A stretch of DNA of 64,000 nt from Acidimicrobiia bacterium (GCA_022827785.1 JAJEIM010000001.1:16763-80762), one strand, 5' to 3'; counted from the first letter of the stretch, positions 46,782-55,152 are shown. Notes: generated by a model from the letters alone, not told the origin. A program made the numbers and translations.

Positions 46782-47258
46782 TCAGCCGTCGTAGGGCCGG
46801 ACCGCGAGCACTGTGACTGTGAACTTGCCGCCGGGGGCATCGTAGGTGACGTCATCGCCCACCACCGCGCCCACTAGAGCGGTACCAAGAGGACCCTCGG
46901 GAGAGGCCAGGAGGAAGCCAGGAACCCGGTTTTCCGGAATGGCTATCAGGTAGTCATCCTCCGACCCGTCTTCGTCCATCAGCCTGACGATCGAGCCGAT
47001 CTGAACGGTGCCATCGCTGGCGGCCTCGCCGACGGTGGAGTTGTCGAGCAGATGCCGGAGCTTGCGGATCCGAGCTTCCATGAGGCCTTGCTCGGTCTTG
47101 GCGGCGTCATAGTCAGCATTTTCCCGGATGTCCCCGTGTGACCTCGCCTCGGCTAGGCGCTCGGCGATGTGGGTACGCCCCACGGTGGTGAGCATGCCGT
47201 ATTCTTCTTGGAGTTTCCGGTGCGCGGCAGGCGTCAGCCAAGTCTCAGTAGTGCTCAT
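46782..47258 (-). CDS. greA: Transcription elongation factor GreA
   Basis: 158 residues. N-terminal coiled coil with the acidic tip HGDIRENADYDAAK (Asp and Glu that rescue backtracked polymerase) and a C-terminal FKBP-like domain (VQIGSIVRLMDEDGSEDDYLI; SPEGPLGTALVG). ATG at 47258. Divergent from selD across 151 nt. Confidence 0.94.
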   Translation of the reverse strand: MSTTETWLTPAAHRKLQEEYGMLTTVGRTHIAERLAEARSHGDIRENADYDAAKTEQGLMEARIRKLRHLLDNSTVGEAASDGTVQIGSIVRLMDEDGSEDDYLIAIPENRVPGFLLASPEGPLGTALVGAVVGDDVTYDAPGGKFTVTVLAVRPYDG

Positions 47259-47409
47259 ATCGGTCAGGATACCCGCAGGGATGGCCCTGCCATCCGGACT
47301 TGCCTGTCCAATCGGGACACCGGGGCCAGGGTTCCGTCTGCTCCGTGCCAGACTTCAGGCCCAGGGGGCCGAGTTGTCCGGTCGAGAATACGTGGCAAGG
47401 AGGTGAGAA

Positions 47410-48453
47410 ATGTCCGAGATCCGACTTACGTCCTTCTCGCCGGGTGGCGGCTGAACGTCCAAGCTCGGTGCTGACGAGCTGGCGCAGGTCCTGCGCCCCC
47501 TCTGGACTCACCAGGCACTGTCCCACCCCGACCTCCTGGTGGGAGTCACCACCTCAGACGACGCGGGAGTGTTTGGCCTGGACGAAGACCGCGCGCTGGT
47601 CCAGACGGTGGACTTCTTCGCACCGGTCGTGGATGAGCCCCACGACTGGGGAAGGATCACGGCCGCCAACGCGCTGTCGGACATCTACGCGATGGGCGGC
47701 CGACCACTCACGGCCCTCCAGTTGGTGGGGTGGCCTCGATCCAAGTTGCCGCTTGAGGCGTTGGGCGAGGTCATTGCCGGTGGGGCTGACGTGATGGCCG
47801 ATGCCGGGGTCACAATCACGGGCGGACACTCGATTGACAACGAGGTACCCATATATGGGTTCGCGGTTACCGGAACCGTGTCCCCGGCCCGAGTCGTGAC
47901 CAACGGCACTGCCCGACCGGGCGAGTTGATCGTGCTGACCAAACCTCTAGGAACGGGTGTCGCTGCTGCCGCCCTTAAGGCTCGGTTGGCCAGTCCAGGC
48001 CTACGAGACGCCGCAGTGGAGGCCATGGTTGCGCTCAACGGGCCGGCCTCTACGGTCATGGTGGAGGCCGGTGTGACGTGTGCTACCGATGTAACGGGCT
48101 ACGGGCTGGTAGGTCACCTCCGGGAGATGATGACCGTTTCCAGGGTGTCGGCGCGTCTGGAAATGGACGCGGTTCCGGTGCTGGCCGGGATAGCTGATCT
48201 GATCGAAACGGGCGTGTATCCGGGCGGTAGCCAGCGGAACCTGGAGTCTGTGCGAACTTCCCTTTGGACGTCTCGGGGCAGCACGGAGCAGAAGATCTTG
48301 GCGGATGCTCAGACCAGCGGGGGGTTGCTGATGGCGGTTGCCCCGCACCGGTTGGAGTGGCTGCTCGAGAAGCTCCGGCCGGTCGCGCCGGCAGCTACGG
48401 TCATCGGTGAGTTCACGGCGGCCGTCGGAGCACCGGTGATCGAGGTGGTATGA
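47410..48453 (+). CDS. selD: Selenide, water dikinase with in-frame TGA (selenocysteine) at codon 15
   Basis: 347 residues if TGA at 47452-47454 is read as selenocysteine. The N-terminus then reads MSEIRLTSFSPGGG-U-TSKLGADEL, aligning U15 with catalytic Cys17 and K18 with Lys20 of E. coli SelD (SHGAGCGCK). The body has TTSDDAGVFGLDEDRALVQTVDFF, NALSDIYAMGGRP, GGHSIDNEVPIYG, TKPLGTGV and DVTGYGLVGHL, all SelD hallmarks. Makes selenophosphate from selenide and ATP. ATG at 47410 follows AGGAGG; an internal GTG at 47539 would lack the catalytic and ATP-gripping N-terminus. The stop overlaps the next ATG by 4 nt. Confidence 0.9.
47481..47497 (+). promoter_or_regulatory. Bacterial SECIS hairpin for the selD UGA
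   Basis: GGCGCAG-GTC-CTGCGCC, a perfect 7-bp stem. The apical GGTC with flanking GCA/TGC matches the core of the E. coli fdhF SECIS (GCAGGUCUGC). It starts 26 nt after the TGA and the GGTC starts 32 nt after it, inside the 16-37 nt range described for bacterial SECIS loops. Confidence 0.75.
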
Positions 48454-48935
48454 GCGACTCAGCCAGCGGCCGGGGGCGTCTCCGGATGATCGCCTCCGCC
48501 CTGTCGATCGGGGGTCTGCAGCGCCACATTTTTCTGTGTGCCCAGCAGTCGAATCCCCGCTGCTCGACCTACGAGGAGGGCAAGCAGGCGTGGCTGCAGC
48601 TGAAACGAGCCGGCAAGGCACTCGACATCGCCTCGGCGCCCCCGGCGTGGCGGGGCAGTCACTCCCGGCCCGCGACACCGGTGGAGCAGGGTCGCGGTAC
48701 GATCCTCAGGTCCAAGGTGGACTGCTTGCGGGTATGCGAGCAGGGACCGATCGCGGTGGTCTATCCGGACGGAGTGTGGTATCACTCGGTCATGGGCGAG
48801 GTACTCGACCGGATCGTCGAGGAGCATCTGGTCGGAGGCCGTACTGTCGATGAATACGTATTCGCCGTGGACAGCCTCGACCAGGGTGTGGCAAGACACC
48901 GTCGGGCCTCCGATTCCGAGTCCCGGCCCGGGTGA
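48450..48935 (+). CDS. Thioredoxin-like [2Fe-2S] ferredoxin (COG3411 type)
   Basis: 161 residues. After a short leader, the ferredoxin fold RHIFLCAQQSNPRCST (C-x7-C) and RSKVDCLRVCEQGPIAVVYPDGVWYH (C-x3-C) supply the four cluster ligands in the pattern of thioredoxin-like ferredoxins. The ending VLDRIVEEHLVGGRTVDEYVF is typical of the family. ATG overlaps the selD stop (ATGA), so the two are coupled; a link to selenium redox chemistry is inferred only from that. Confidence 0.82.
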   Translation: MSDSASGRGRLRMIASALSIGGLQRHIFLCAQQSNPRCSTYEEGKQAWLQLKRAGKALDIASAPPAWRGSHSRPATPVEQGRGTILRSKVDCLRVCEQGPIAVVYPDGVWYHSVMGEVLDRIVEEHLVGGRTVDEYVFAVDSLDQGVARHRRASDSESRPG

Positions 48936-49080
48936 TTGCCGGCCGGGTTGTCGATAACATCTTCGGGCGGTGCTGGATAGTGGGCTCTGCGAAGGCGACC
49001 GGATTGGCAACAACCTGGTCCGGGAGTTGTCGACCGTCGCTCGGACCTCCTCCTACGGGCCTTGCGGTCCCTTTCTTGCC

Positions 49081-50436
49081 ATGATGCGTCTCGGTGTAGT
49101 CCTGCTGGTCGCTCTGGCAGTGATGGTTTCGGCCTGTTCGCAGCCTTCTCCCGAGCTTCCACCTGTCGACGTCCCCGCTGAGGTCGTTCCCGACGTAGTC
49201 AACGCTGCCGATGTCGACAAGGCTTTTCCGTTCGATAGCGACTGCCGTCTAGCGGTTGGAACAGGTGTGCGGGTGCTGGACGTGCTGGACGGCACTGCTG
49301 CCTCGGAGGCGCTGCGGCCGGGTGATATCTTGACCGCAGTTGATGGCATAGCGGTCAGCACCCGAGAGATACTGCTCCGGGTGCTTGAGGACCGGCATGT
49401 GGGGGAGGACGTGGCAGTCGAGGGCACGCGCGGCGGAGTCACGTTCAGGGCTTCGGTTCCCCTTTCCCCGGTTCCCGGTGAAGCCGGACGGGCCATCCTC
49501 GGAGTCATTACCGAGACCAGACTGGAGGCAGTTCCGCCGACAGGCCTTTCCGACGCGGTAATCGACGATCGGTTGGCCCGTCCGGTGATCGTGGATGGCC
49601 GGATCTACCGGTATGGGCCCTTGGGCGCCGTATGGACGCCCTATCCGGGCGTTCCGACCGAGCGGATGGCGGAGTTGGGCTCCGACATCTACGCCGTAGC
49701 ATCGGGAGAGCCACTCTCCCTTGTTCGGGTGGGCGGCGAGGAGCCTATCTCCATCGATCCGGGGCCGGTCGTTTACGAGTCGCCGGTGGGCCCCCTCGAG
49801 GTGGTGGCCTCAGGCTTCGACGAGGTGGTCGGCTCGGTGGGAGGGCTGCTGCTGATAGCCGGTGTGGCTGCGGCCGGTCCCGGAGACACTGCCTTGGCAG
49901 TCCTCGCGGTCGATCCGCTAACGGCGTCGGTGGAGTGGATCCGCCCATTGGGTCTGTCGGATGCCGGGAATCAACTGGCCGCCGTTGATGCTTACCGCAG
50001 CCCTTCCGGTGATCGTGCGTTGGTGGCACTGGTCGAGCATGATGCGGCAGGCGGCGCCCGATCAGAGCTCTTCAGCTACTACCTGGTCGACGAGAAGGGG
50101 GAGGGGACGGTAGGTCCTTCCGGTGTCGATCAGTTCTTCCCCACCGCGGGGGTAACCGGCTGGTACGACGATGACTCGCTGATCTACGTGGTCGATATCG
50201 AGGTTCCCCAGATAGCCCGGTGGTCGTTGGGTACCGGCGAGCACACCCTGCTGAAGGCCTACTCGGCTGAAGAGGCCTTCAATCTGCGTACGGTCCTTCC
50301 GGTTGGGGACGGAGAGCACATAGTCGAGGTGCGCGACCGCGAGGTATCCCTGATCGACGTGAACCGCCCCGAGTTCACCCGGCTGATTTCCCGTGGATGC
50401 CGGCATATGTCCATAGAGGGCATGGAATCGGGCTGA
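49081..50436 (+). CDS. PDZ-domain lipoprotein
   Basis: 451 residues. Signal peptide with lipobox VMVSAC (Cys about residue 19). A PDZ domain follows near residues 55-135 (VRVLDVLDGTAASEALRPGDILTAVDGIAVSTREILLRVL, with the carboxylate-binding-loop region). The C-terminal 300 residues are strand-rich with repeated Asp/Gly turns and could be a beta-propeller (VDPLTASVEWIRPLG; YLVDEKGEG). ATG at 49081 begins the signal peptide exactly; the open frame extends upstream without a signal. No protease domain is visible. It may act near the membrane with the adjacent, convergent FtsH-like protein, which is speculative. Confidence 0.75.
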   Translation: MMRLGVVLLVALAVMVSACSQPSPELPPVDVPAEVVPDVVNAADVDKAFPFDSDCRLAVGTGVRVLDVLDGTAASEALRPGDILTAVDGIAVSTREILLRVLEDRHVGEDVAVEGTRGGVTFRASVPLSPVPGEAGRAILGVITETRLEAVPPTGLSDAVIDDRLARPVIVDGRIYRYGPLGAVWTPYPGVPTERMAELGSDIYAVASGEPLSLVRVGGEEPISIDPGPVVYESPVGPLEVVASGFDEVVGSVGGLLLIAGVAAAGPGDTALAVLAVDPLTASVEWIRPLGLSDAGNQLAAVDAYRSPSGDRALVALVEHDAAGGARSELFSYYLVDEKGEGTVGPSGVDQFFPTAGVTGWYDDDSLIYVVDIEVPQIARWSLGTGEHTLLKAYSAEEAFNLRTVLPVGDGEHIVEVRDREVSLIDVNRPEFTRLISRGCRHMSIEGMESG

Positions 50437-50469
50437 CCCGGGGGATGAGGCTGCCGTAGCCGACCCGAG

Positions 50470-52758
50470 CTACTCGGATGTCTTCGCGCCGACAGCCTCG
50501 GGCGTCGATACCGTGGCCGGCTGTCCGTTACCTTCCGCCCCCTCCTGTGAGGCCAGGCCCAGGGCGGACCGATGATCCTCCACGCTTACCGCTGCGAAGC
50601 CGACGGGATTCTCCTTGGTTATCGCCCCTGCTTCGAGGCCGATGATCTCGGCAACTTCGTCACCCGAGATGGTCTTCTTCTCCTGGAGACGGACCGCCAC
50701 GTTGAACACCGCAGCCTTGTGCTGTTCGAGCATCTCGTAGACTTCGTCGTAGAGCCGCTGAAGCCGCCGCTCCACCTGGGAGGCCATGGTCTTGGCTATC
50801 TCGCCGCTCGGGTCGGGCGGCTGGTCGAGTGCATGGCGGGGCATACCGGCGCTGGAAGCGATATTGTCGCCCATTCCCCAGACCCCGATCATGCGGCTCT
50901 CGATCGTGGTGGCGTTCCGGAGATCGCCCCCCACCCCCATCGAATTGTCGCCCTCGAAGAACATGCGCTCTCCGGCAAGGCTGGCCAGCGACACCTTTAT
51001 GTCCACCTCCAGTTCGGTCTTCCATTGGACGAACCGGTCCTCGAGGGAGATGTATGAAACGAAGCCGCCGACGTCACCCCGGCGCTCGATGGTGGCGACA
51101 TCGACGTTGGCGTGGGACTTGAGAAGGTGGGCGGCTACCGCGTGGCTGGACTCGTGGATGGCGACGGCGAACTCCTCCCGCTCCACGTACTCGAAACCTT
51201 CGGCCGGGCCCATCTCCTTGAGGGTCTTGGCCTTCCAGATGTCATCCCACCCGATGATGTCGCGGTCAGCCCGCTGGGCCAGGATGAGCGCCTCGTTGAC
51301 CAGATCCTTGATCTTGGCCCCGGAGTAGTACGGAGTTTTGGCGGCGAGCTCATCGATCTGTTCGTCGCTGATGTTGTGGCTGACCTTGGCCAGATAACCC
51401 TCGAACGTGCGGGCACGGCCCTCCTTGGTCGGGAATCCGACTTTGTAGATGCGGTCGATCCGTCCCGGCCGCAGCAGGGCCTGGTCGAGCACGCTGGGCA
51501 GGTTGGTGGCCATCATGATGAAGATGCGGTACTTCGGTGGAGGCTTGGGTTTGATACCGAGCGCCTTGCGGGCCTTGTTGGTGATCCCGCGAGGCTTCTT
51601 CAGCCCGGATATCTCGGTCAGGAGGGCTTGGAGGGTACCCATACCGCCGCCTCCGCCGCCCATCATCATCACTCGGTTGATCCACGTTCCGGGAAGCCCT
51701 TCCGGTTCGCCGGAAGCCGGACTCGTCCGGGGCGCATCCCCTTCGATGATGCTGAGGGACTGCGGGCTCAGGTAAGCGGAAGCATTGCAGCCCATACCGG
51801 CGCTGAGCGGTGTGGTGGGTTGTGGCGGTCCTCCTCCCTGAGCGAGGGCGCCCCGGTTACCGAGGGCGTCGGCCTCGTCGAAGAAGACCACCACGCCCCC
51901 ATGGCGCAAAGCCAGTTTGCGGAGCTTCCGGAACAGACCCTTCACCTTCAGGATGCCGACCCCCATGAACATGGCTTGGAAGGCCCCGGGATCGACGAAG
52001 ACGAAGGGGAGGCCGACCTCACCCGAGGTGGCCTCGGCGATGAGGGTTTTCCCCGTTCCCGGGGGACCCCACAGCAGGATTCCGCCGGGTACGTAGCCGC
52101 CCTTGGCTTCGATCTCATCCGGCTTCTCGAGGAAACCGACGTTCTCCCGGACCAATTCGAGCACATGGTCCTGACCCCAGACATCGGAGTACCGAGTCTC
52201 TATCTCCTCCGGCATGATCGTGTCGACGCCCCCTCGGGACAGGAACCAGAAGAGGGCGGCGAATTGCATGATCAGGAAGAGGGGATAGAACAGGAACATG
52301 ATGAACTGCTGCAGGTTGCGGGCCAGGATGCGGGGGAGTTGGATCACCGCTTCGATCGGTCCGTTCACATCGGCCACGAAGTAGTCCACCACCGAGCCCA
52401 GGATCAGCAGGAAGATCAGGATCCGGACGTAGCGGCCGAGCCGGAAGCGGGTCCACGGCTTGAAACGTCGGTGAGCCTGGCGTTCCATCCCCCCGAAGAA
52501 ACCTTGGGCCCAGAACCGGTTGTAGCGGGCCCACTTCTCCGAGACGTAGTAGTGGATCTGGCGGAGGAACTCGAGGGGCAGGGCGATCATCAGCACCCGA
52601 CCGAATGTCTCGTTCCAAGTGTCCCCGAGTGCTTGGCCGAAGGTGGTGAACGGGACGGTGACCTTGGCGCTGACCAGGACACCGAGCAGGAACAGGATTA
52701 GTACCACGAACTTCATGCGGTCCCACGTCGGGGAGCGCCTGCGGACGTCTGTCTTCAT
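50470..52758 (-). CDS. FtsH-like AAA+ membrane metalloprotease with large insertion
   Basis: 762 residues. The N-terminal about 190 residues hold three or four hydrophobic segments, more than the two TMs of classical FtsH. AAA domain: Walker A WGPPGTGKT (near residue 233), Walker B VVVFFDEADALG (near 290), SRH LLRPGRIDR (near 425). Peptidase domain: HESSH zinc motif in VAIHESSHAVAAHL (near 537) and the third ligand in GVGGDLRNAT. Between Walker B and the sensor segment IMMATNLP lie about 120 residues, against about 45 in E. coli FtsH: a Gly/Pro-rich insertion (GGGPPQPTTPLSAG, MMMGGGGGGMGT). Start ATG at 52758 follows GGAAGG. Confidence 0.83.
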   Translation of the reverse strand: MKTDVRRRSPTWDRMKFVVLILFLLGVLVSAKVTVPFTTFGQALGDTWNETFGRVLMIALPLEFLRQIHYYVSEKWARYNRFWAQGFFGGMERQAHRRFKPWTRFRLGRYVRILIFLLILGSVVDYFVADVNGPIEAVIQLPRILARNLQQFIMFLFYPLFLIMQFAALFWFLSRGGVDTIMPEEIETRYSDVWGQDHVLELVRENVGFLEKPDEIEAKGGYVPGGILLWGPPGTGKTLIAEATSGEVGLPFVFVDPGAFQAMFMGVGILKVKGLFRKLRKLALRHGGVVVFFDEADALGNRGALAQGGGPPQPTTPLSAGMGCNASAYLSPQSLSIIEGDAPRTSPASGEPEGLPGTWINRVMMMGGGGGGMGTLQALLTEISGLKKPRGITNKARKALGIKPKPPPKYRIFIMMATNLPSVLDQALLRPGRIDRIYKVGFPTKEGRARTFEGYLAKVSHNISDEQIDELAAKTPYYSGAKIKDLVNEALILAQRADRDIIGWDDIWKAKTLKEMGPAEGFEYVEREEFAVAIHESSHAVAAHLLKSHANVDVATIERRGDVGGFVSYISLEDRFVQWKTELEVDIKVSLASLAGERMFFEGDNSMGVGGDLRNATTIESRMIGVWGMGDNIASSAGMPRHALDQPPDPSGEIAKTMASQVERRLQRLYDEVYEMLEQHKAAVFNVAVRLQEKKTISGDEVAEIIGLEAGAITKENPVGFAAVSVEDHRSALGLASQEGAEGNGQPATVSTPEAVGAKTSE

Positions 52759-52769
52759 GCTGGACCTTC

Positions 52770-53408
52770 CTATCGCCGGGTGTTCACGATCCACGATTCG
52801 ACTGCTGCCACGATATGCTCACCCTCCCGAGCGAAGCACTCCAGGGAGCAGCCTGCAGCCATCGAGTACAGCTCGGTGGCTTCCGGGTTGGTGACAGCGA
52901 GCACGTAGACAAGCCCCTGGCTCCGGCCGTCCTGGGCAGTGAGCCCTACCGTGGCGCCGATGCCCTCGAAGTCCCTTCCGAATGTGAAATCCCATGTGTC
53001 GATCTCCACCCCCTGGCCCGGGTTGGTGACGTCGTAGGCCGAGACTGCCATCAAGCGGCGTGAGAGCAGGTCCTTCTCTTCGGGGCTGATCTGACGGATT
53101 ATCTGGGCCCCCACCGGGAACGGGGAGGAGGCCGCATCGAGGGACAGGTTGTTGAGGTTGCGGCCCGCCGCGCCGTCGAACGCAACGAAGCTGATCGGCC
53201 GGTACCCTCCGATGTCGGGCACGAACGGCACCGGAGCTATCTGAGACAACTCGTCGGCCCGGTAGAGGTTCCAATCCTTGGGCAGTTCGAAGAGCGATCG
53301 GTTCTCCGTGTCCCGGTAAACGGTGATGTCAGGATCGCCCCCACCGCACGCGGTCAGCAGCATGGTCCCCACCAGTGCAAGGATCGCGGTCCTCGAGTGT
53401 GATCCCAT
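52770..53408 (-). CDS. Hypothetical lipoprotein upstream of the FtsH-like gene
   Basis: 212 residues. Signal peptide with lipobox MLLTAC (Cys about residue 21), then one domain (ITVYRDTENRSLFELPKDWNLYRADEL ... GVEIDTWDFTFG ... GLVYVLAVTNPEATELYSMAAGCSLECF) with the PsbP-like layout of a secreted ligand-binding protein. ATG at 53408 was chosen for the signal peptide; GTG at 53438 is possible. Same strand, 11 nt before the FtsH-like gene, so likely co-expressed and perhaps its partner or substrate adaptor. Confidence 0.7.
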   Translation of the reverse strand: MGSHSRTAILALVGTMLLTACGGGDPDITVYRDTENRSLFELPKDWNLYRADELSQIAPVPFVPDIGGYRPISFVAFDGAAGRNLNNLSLDAASSPFPVGAQIIRQISPEEKDLLSRRLMAVSAYDVTNPGQGVEIDTWDFTFGRDFEGIGATVGLTAQDGRSQGLVYVLAVTNPEATELYSMAAGCSLECFAREGEHIVAAVESWIVNTRR

Positions 53409-53482
53409 GGGTCTTGAAGTCCTCGCCGTCTCGTTCACGCCGTCCGGGGTATTCTACGCTCGGACGGGGAGCTAGCGGGGCC

Positions 53483-53731
53483 ATGTGCGATCCCCTCAGG
53501 CCCACCGGAGATCGATTCGAGAGCGTTGTGATCGTGTCCCTCGTAACCCTGCTGGCCCACCACCCCTACGACACCGTCCTGGGGTTTTCGATTGCTCTGG
53601 TGGGGATAGCCCTCATCATGTGGGCCGAGAGGCGGGCAAGGGCCAGGGCGAGGCATCGGGACAAGAGCCGCCGATCCGCGCCACCGGATCGTCAACCGAT
53701 CAACTGCCGGTCTCGGCCCGCCGGTGACTAG
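53483..53731 (+). CDS. Small hypothetical membrane protein
   Basis: 82 residues from ATG 53483, or 67 from the downstream GTG. One or two hydrophobic stretches (VVIVSLVTLLAHHPY and VLGFSIALVGIALIMWAE) are followed by a strongly basic tail (RRARARARHRDKSRR), giving a positive-inside anchor. No family recognised. Marks the last gene before the accessory region. Confidence 0.42.
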   Translation: MCDPLRPTGDRFESVVIVSLVTLLAHHPYDTVLGFSIALVGIALIMWAERRARARARHRDKSRRSAPPDRQPINCRSRPAGD

Positions 53732-54231
53732 ACCACTACCGCGTCTGCGTGCGGAATGGCGTGGTGGTGACCGCCATAGCACTCCACATGGTTGTTTCGC
53801 AGACAAAGCGCTATCCGACCGTATAATCCCAGGTTAGAGGCTATGTACTGAGAAGCGGTTACCACTTAGGAGACCGGAATCGTATTTGAGTCTCCGAACC
53901 GATCGGCCTCCACCTTCTAGACCCGACCGGAGTCATCGCCGCCCGCCTCTCTTCGCGTTTGTTCCGAACCCTAGCCACCGTCACAAGGGTACGTCACAGC
54001 TGCCTTCACGAAAGCACGACTCTCCGCGTCCGCTGCAGCAGGAACCGAAACTCCCGCAGCCACTCAACCTCAGTAGGGGTTGTGCGGCCACGTCGCCTCC
54101 GTTGGTCCAGGCTATGTCACTTCGTTAGCGAGTTCGGGTGGTGCCGATGCGGAGGTTCGGTGCTGCGGGGAGATGTCCCGGGGGATTCTCGGCTTGTCTG
54201 TTGGGGTGGGGTGGGTTCCGTCGGGTACCGG
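53732..54231. other. Gene-free stretch at the start of the accessory region
   Basis: 500 nt with no gene I can support. It contains a perfect TATAAT (53822-53827) and a 6-bp hairpin GGAGAC-N15-GTCTCC (53869-53895), and looks less GC-rich than the preceding genes by eye. Confidence 0.5.
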
Positions 54232-54390
54232 TCATTGATGACGAAGCGCCATGTCCTGTTCGTTGAGAGTGTTACGTGCCGCCTGCAGCGCAATTTCCAT
54301 TTCTCGGTCAGCGTCGGGGGACCGCCGCAATTCGCCGCGTTCGAAGCGCTCGAGAATGTAACGCTCCTCTTCGGTCATTTCGTAGTTCAC
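54232..54390 (-). CDS. Short antitoxin-like protein (COG5304-type N-terminus)
   Basis: 52 residues: MNYEMTEEERYILERFERGE, then LRRSPDADREMEIALQAARN and TLNEQDMALRHQ. The TxEExxILxxFExGEL start and AAxxTL pattern match the N-terminal half of antitoxins paired with BrnT-like toxins, but the usual ribbon-helix-helix half (KKDKRINIRLS..) is missing. GTG at 54390 has an excellent GAGGAGG ribosome site 7 nt upstream and starts 12 nt after the toxin stop. The missing half suggests a truncation or a distinct short antitoxin. Confidence 0.65.
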   Translation of the reverse strand: MNYEMTEEERYILERFERGELRRSPDADREMEIALQAARNTLNEQDMALRHQ

Positions 54391-54402
54391 GAGGGTACCT
54401 CC

Positions 54403-54678
54403 TCACACCCCATAGTACCTCATCGCCCTGCGGCTGGGAATGATCGTCTTGAGAAAGCGGGTTCCGTCTGCCTCGGTGACGAACGGCACGAGGTAGAGAT
54501 ATTCGGACACTTCCACAACGTAAATCGATTGTCCAGGATATCGGTCCTGGTTCGGATGATCTGTGACATCGATCAAGCCACCCTCTTCCATGGCATCGAT
54601 GACGTTCTGGAATGATATTCTCCGCTGTTCGATGAGTTGATCGTTCTTGCTTGTGCTCCACCGAAACCGGACGCTCAT
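54403..54678 (-). CDS. BrnT-family toxin-like protein
   Basis: 91 residues. Core FRWSTSKNDQLIEQRRISFQNVIDAM, then DVTDHPNQDRYPGQSIYVVEV, YLYLVPFVTE and FLKTIIPSRRAMRYYGV. These match the BrnT-like RelE-fold toxins in which HPNQxxYPGQ and FLKTIIPSRKA are hallmarks; such proteins are ribonucleases acting on translation. ATG at 54678 starts at the family boundary. Toxin precedes antitoxin, as in brnTA loci. Confidence 0.8.
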   Translation of the reverse strand: MSVRFRWSTSKNDQLIEQRRISFQNVIDAMEEGGLIDVTDHPNQDRYPGQSIYVVEVSEYLYLVPFVTEADGTRFLKTIIPSRRAMRYYGV

Positions 54679-55152
54679 TGTCTGGATTGTGGCTTGAGCG
54701 ATCTGTGTTGGCAACACGATATATCGAAGTCCGCCATGTCTCCGAGGTTCTCGCCAGCTGTGGGGTTTTGGTTTGGGGAGATGATTACTGCTTTGGTGAC
54801 GTAGCGGGCCAGCGTTGCTAGGACTTCCTCAGCAGCGGACTCCCCGAGCGCGGACATGGCTTTGATCGCGGTGGCCATGTCGCCGAGGTTGCCGTCACGG
54901 CCGGCTACTTCGTAGGTGGCTTGGGCAGCTCGGATCAGGTCGGCCCAATCCGGTAGGGACACGTCCGCGGCCTGATCCTGGCGGTCGAGCCCCGGCGCCG
55001 GCTGGCGCCTCGGCCAATATCTCCCGTTTGATCCGGCCAATAGTGGGGATCGCGGCGGGCGTGTTCAACGCGGCCCTGATCTGTTTGCCGGTGGCCGCCG
55101 GGTTGGCGGCCAGGATCGCCCATATCTTGGCGGCCAGGCCCGGATAGGCCAT
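54675..55152 (-). pseudogene. Frameshifted hypothetical gene
   Basis: Reading from ATG 55152, one frame gives MAYPGLAAKIWAILAANPAA, then GKQIRAALNTPAAIPTIGRI and KREILAEA, with a helix-turn-helix look. The other frame continues from about 54990 with DVSLPDWADLIRAAQATYEV, then DMATAIKAMSALGESAAEEV and further helix. Each half alone ends in low-complexity sequence, and the two join sensibly with a one-base change in the GC-rich stretch 54960-55030. It may be a genuine pseudogene or a sequencing error. It overlaps the toxin start by 4 nt. Confidence 0.45.

Noticed and set aside
47259..47409. Possible tRNA-Sec between greA and selD
   Set aside because: An ACTTCAG stretch looked like a UCA anticodon loop, but the flanking bases do not pair as an anticodon stem, and no T-arm or acceptor stem could be drawn.
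47539..48453. SelD starting at an internal GTG
   Set aside because: It lacks the Gly-rich N-terminus and the catalytic residue, and has no ribosome site, whereas the frame through the TGA has both.
53860..53900. tRNA or tmRNA at the island boundary
   Set aside because: No cloverleaf, no GGTTCGAxTCC T-arm and no tmRNA ends were found.
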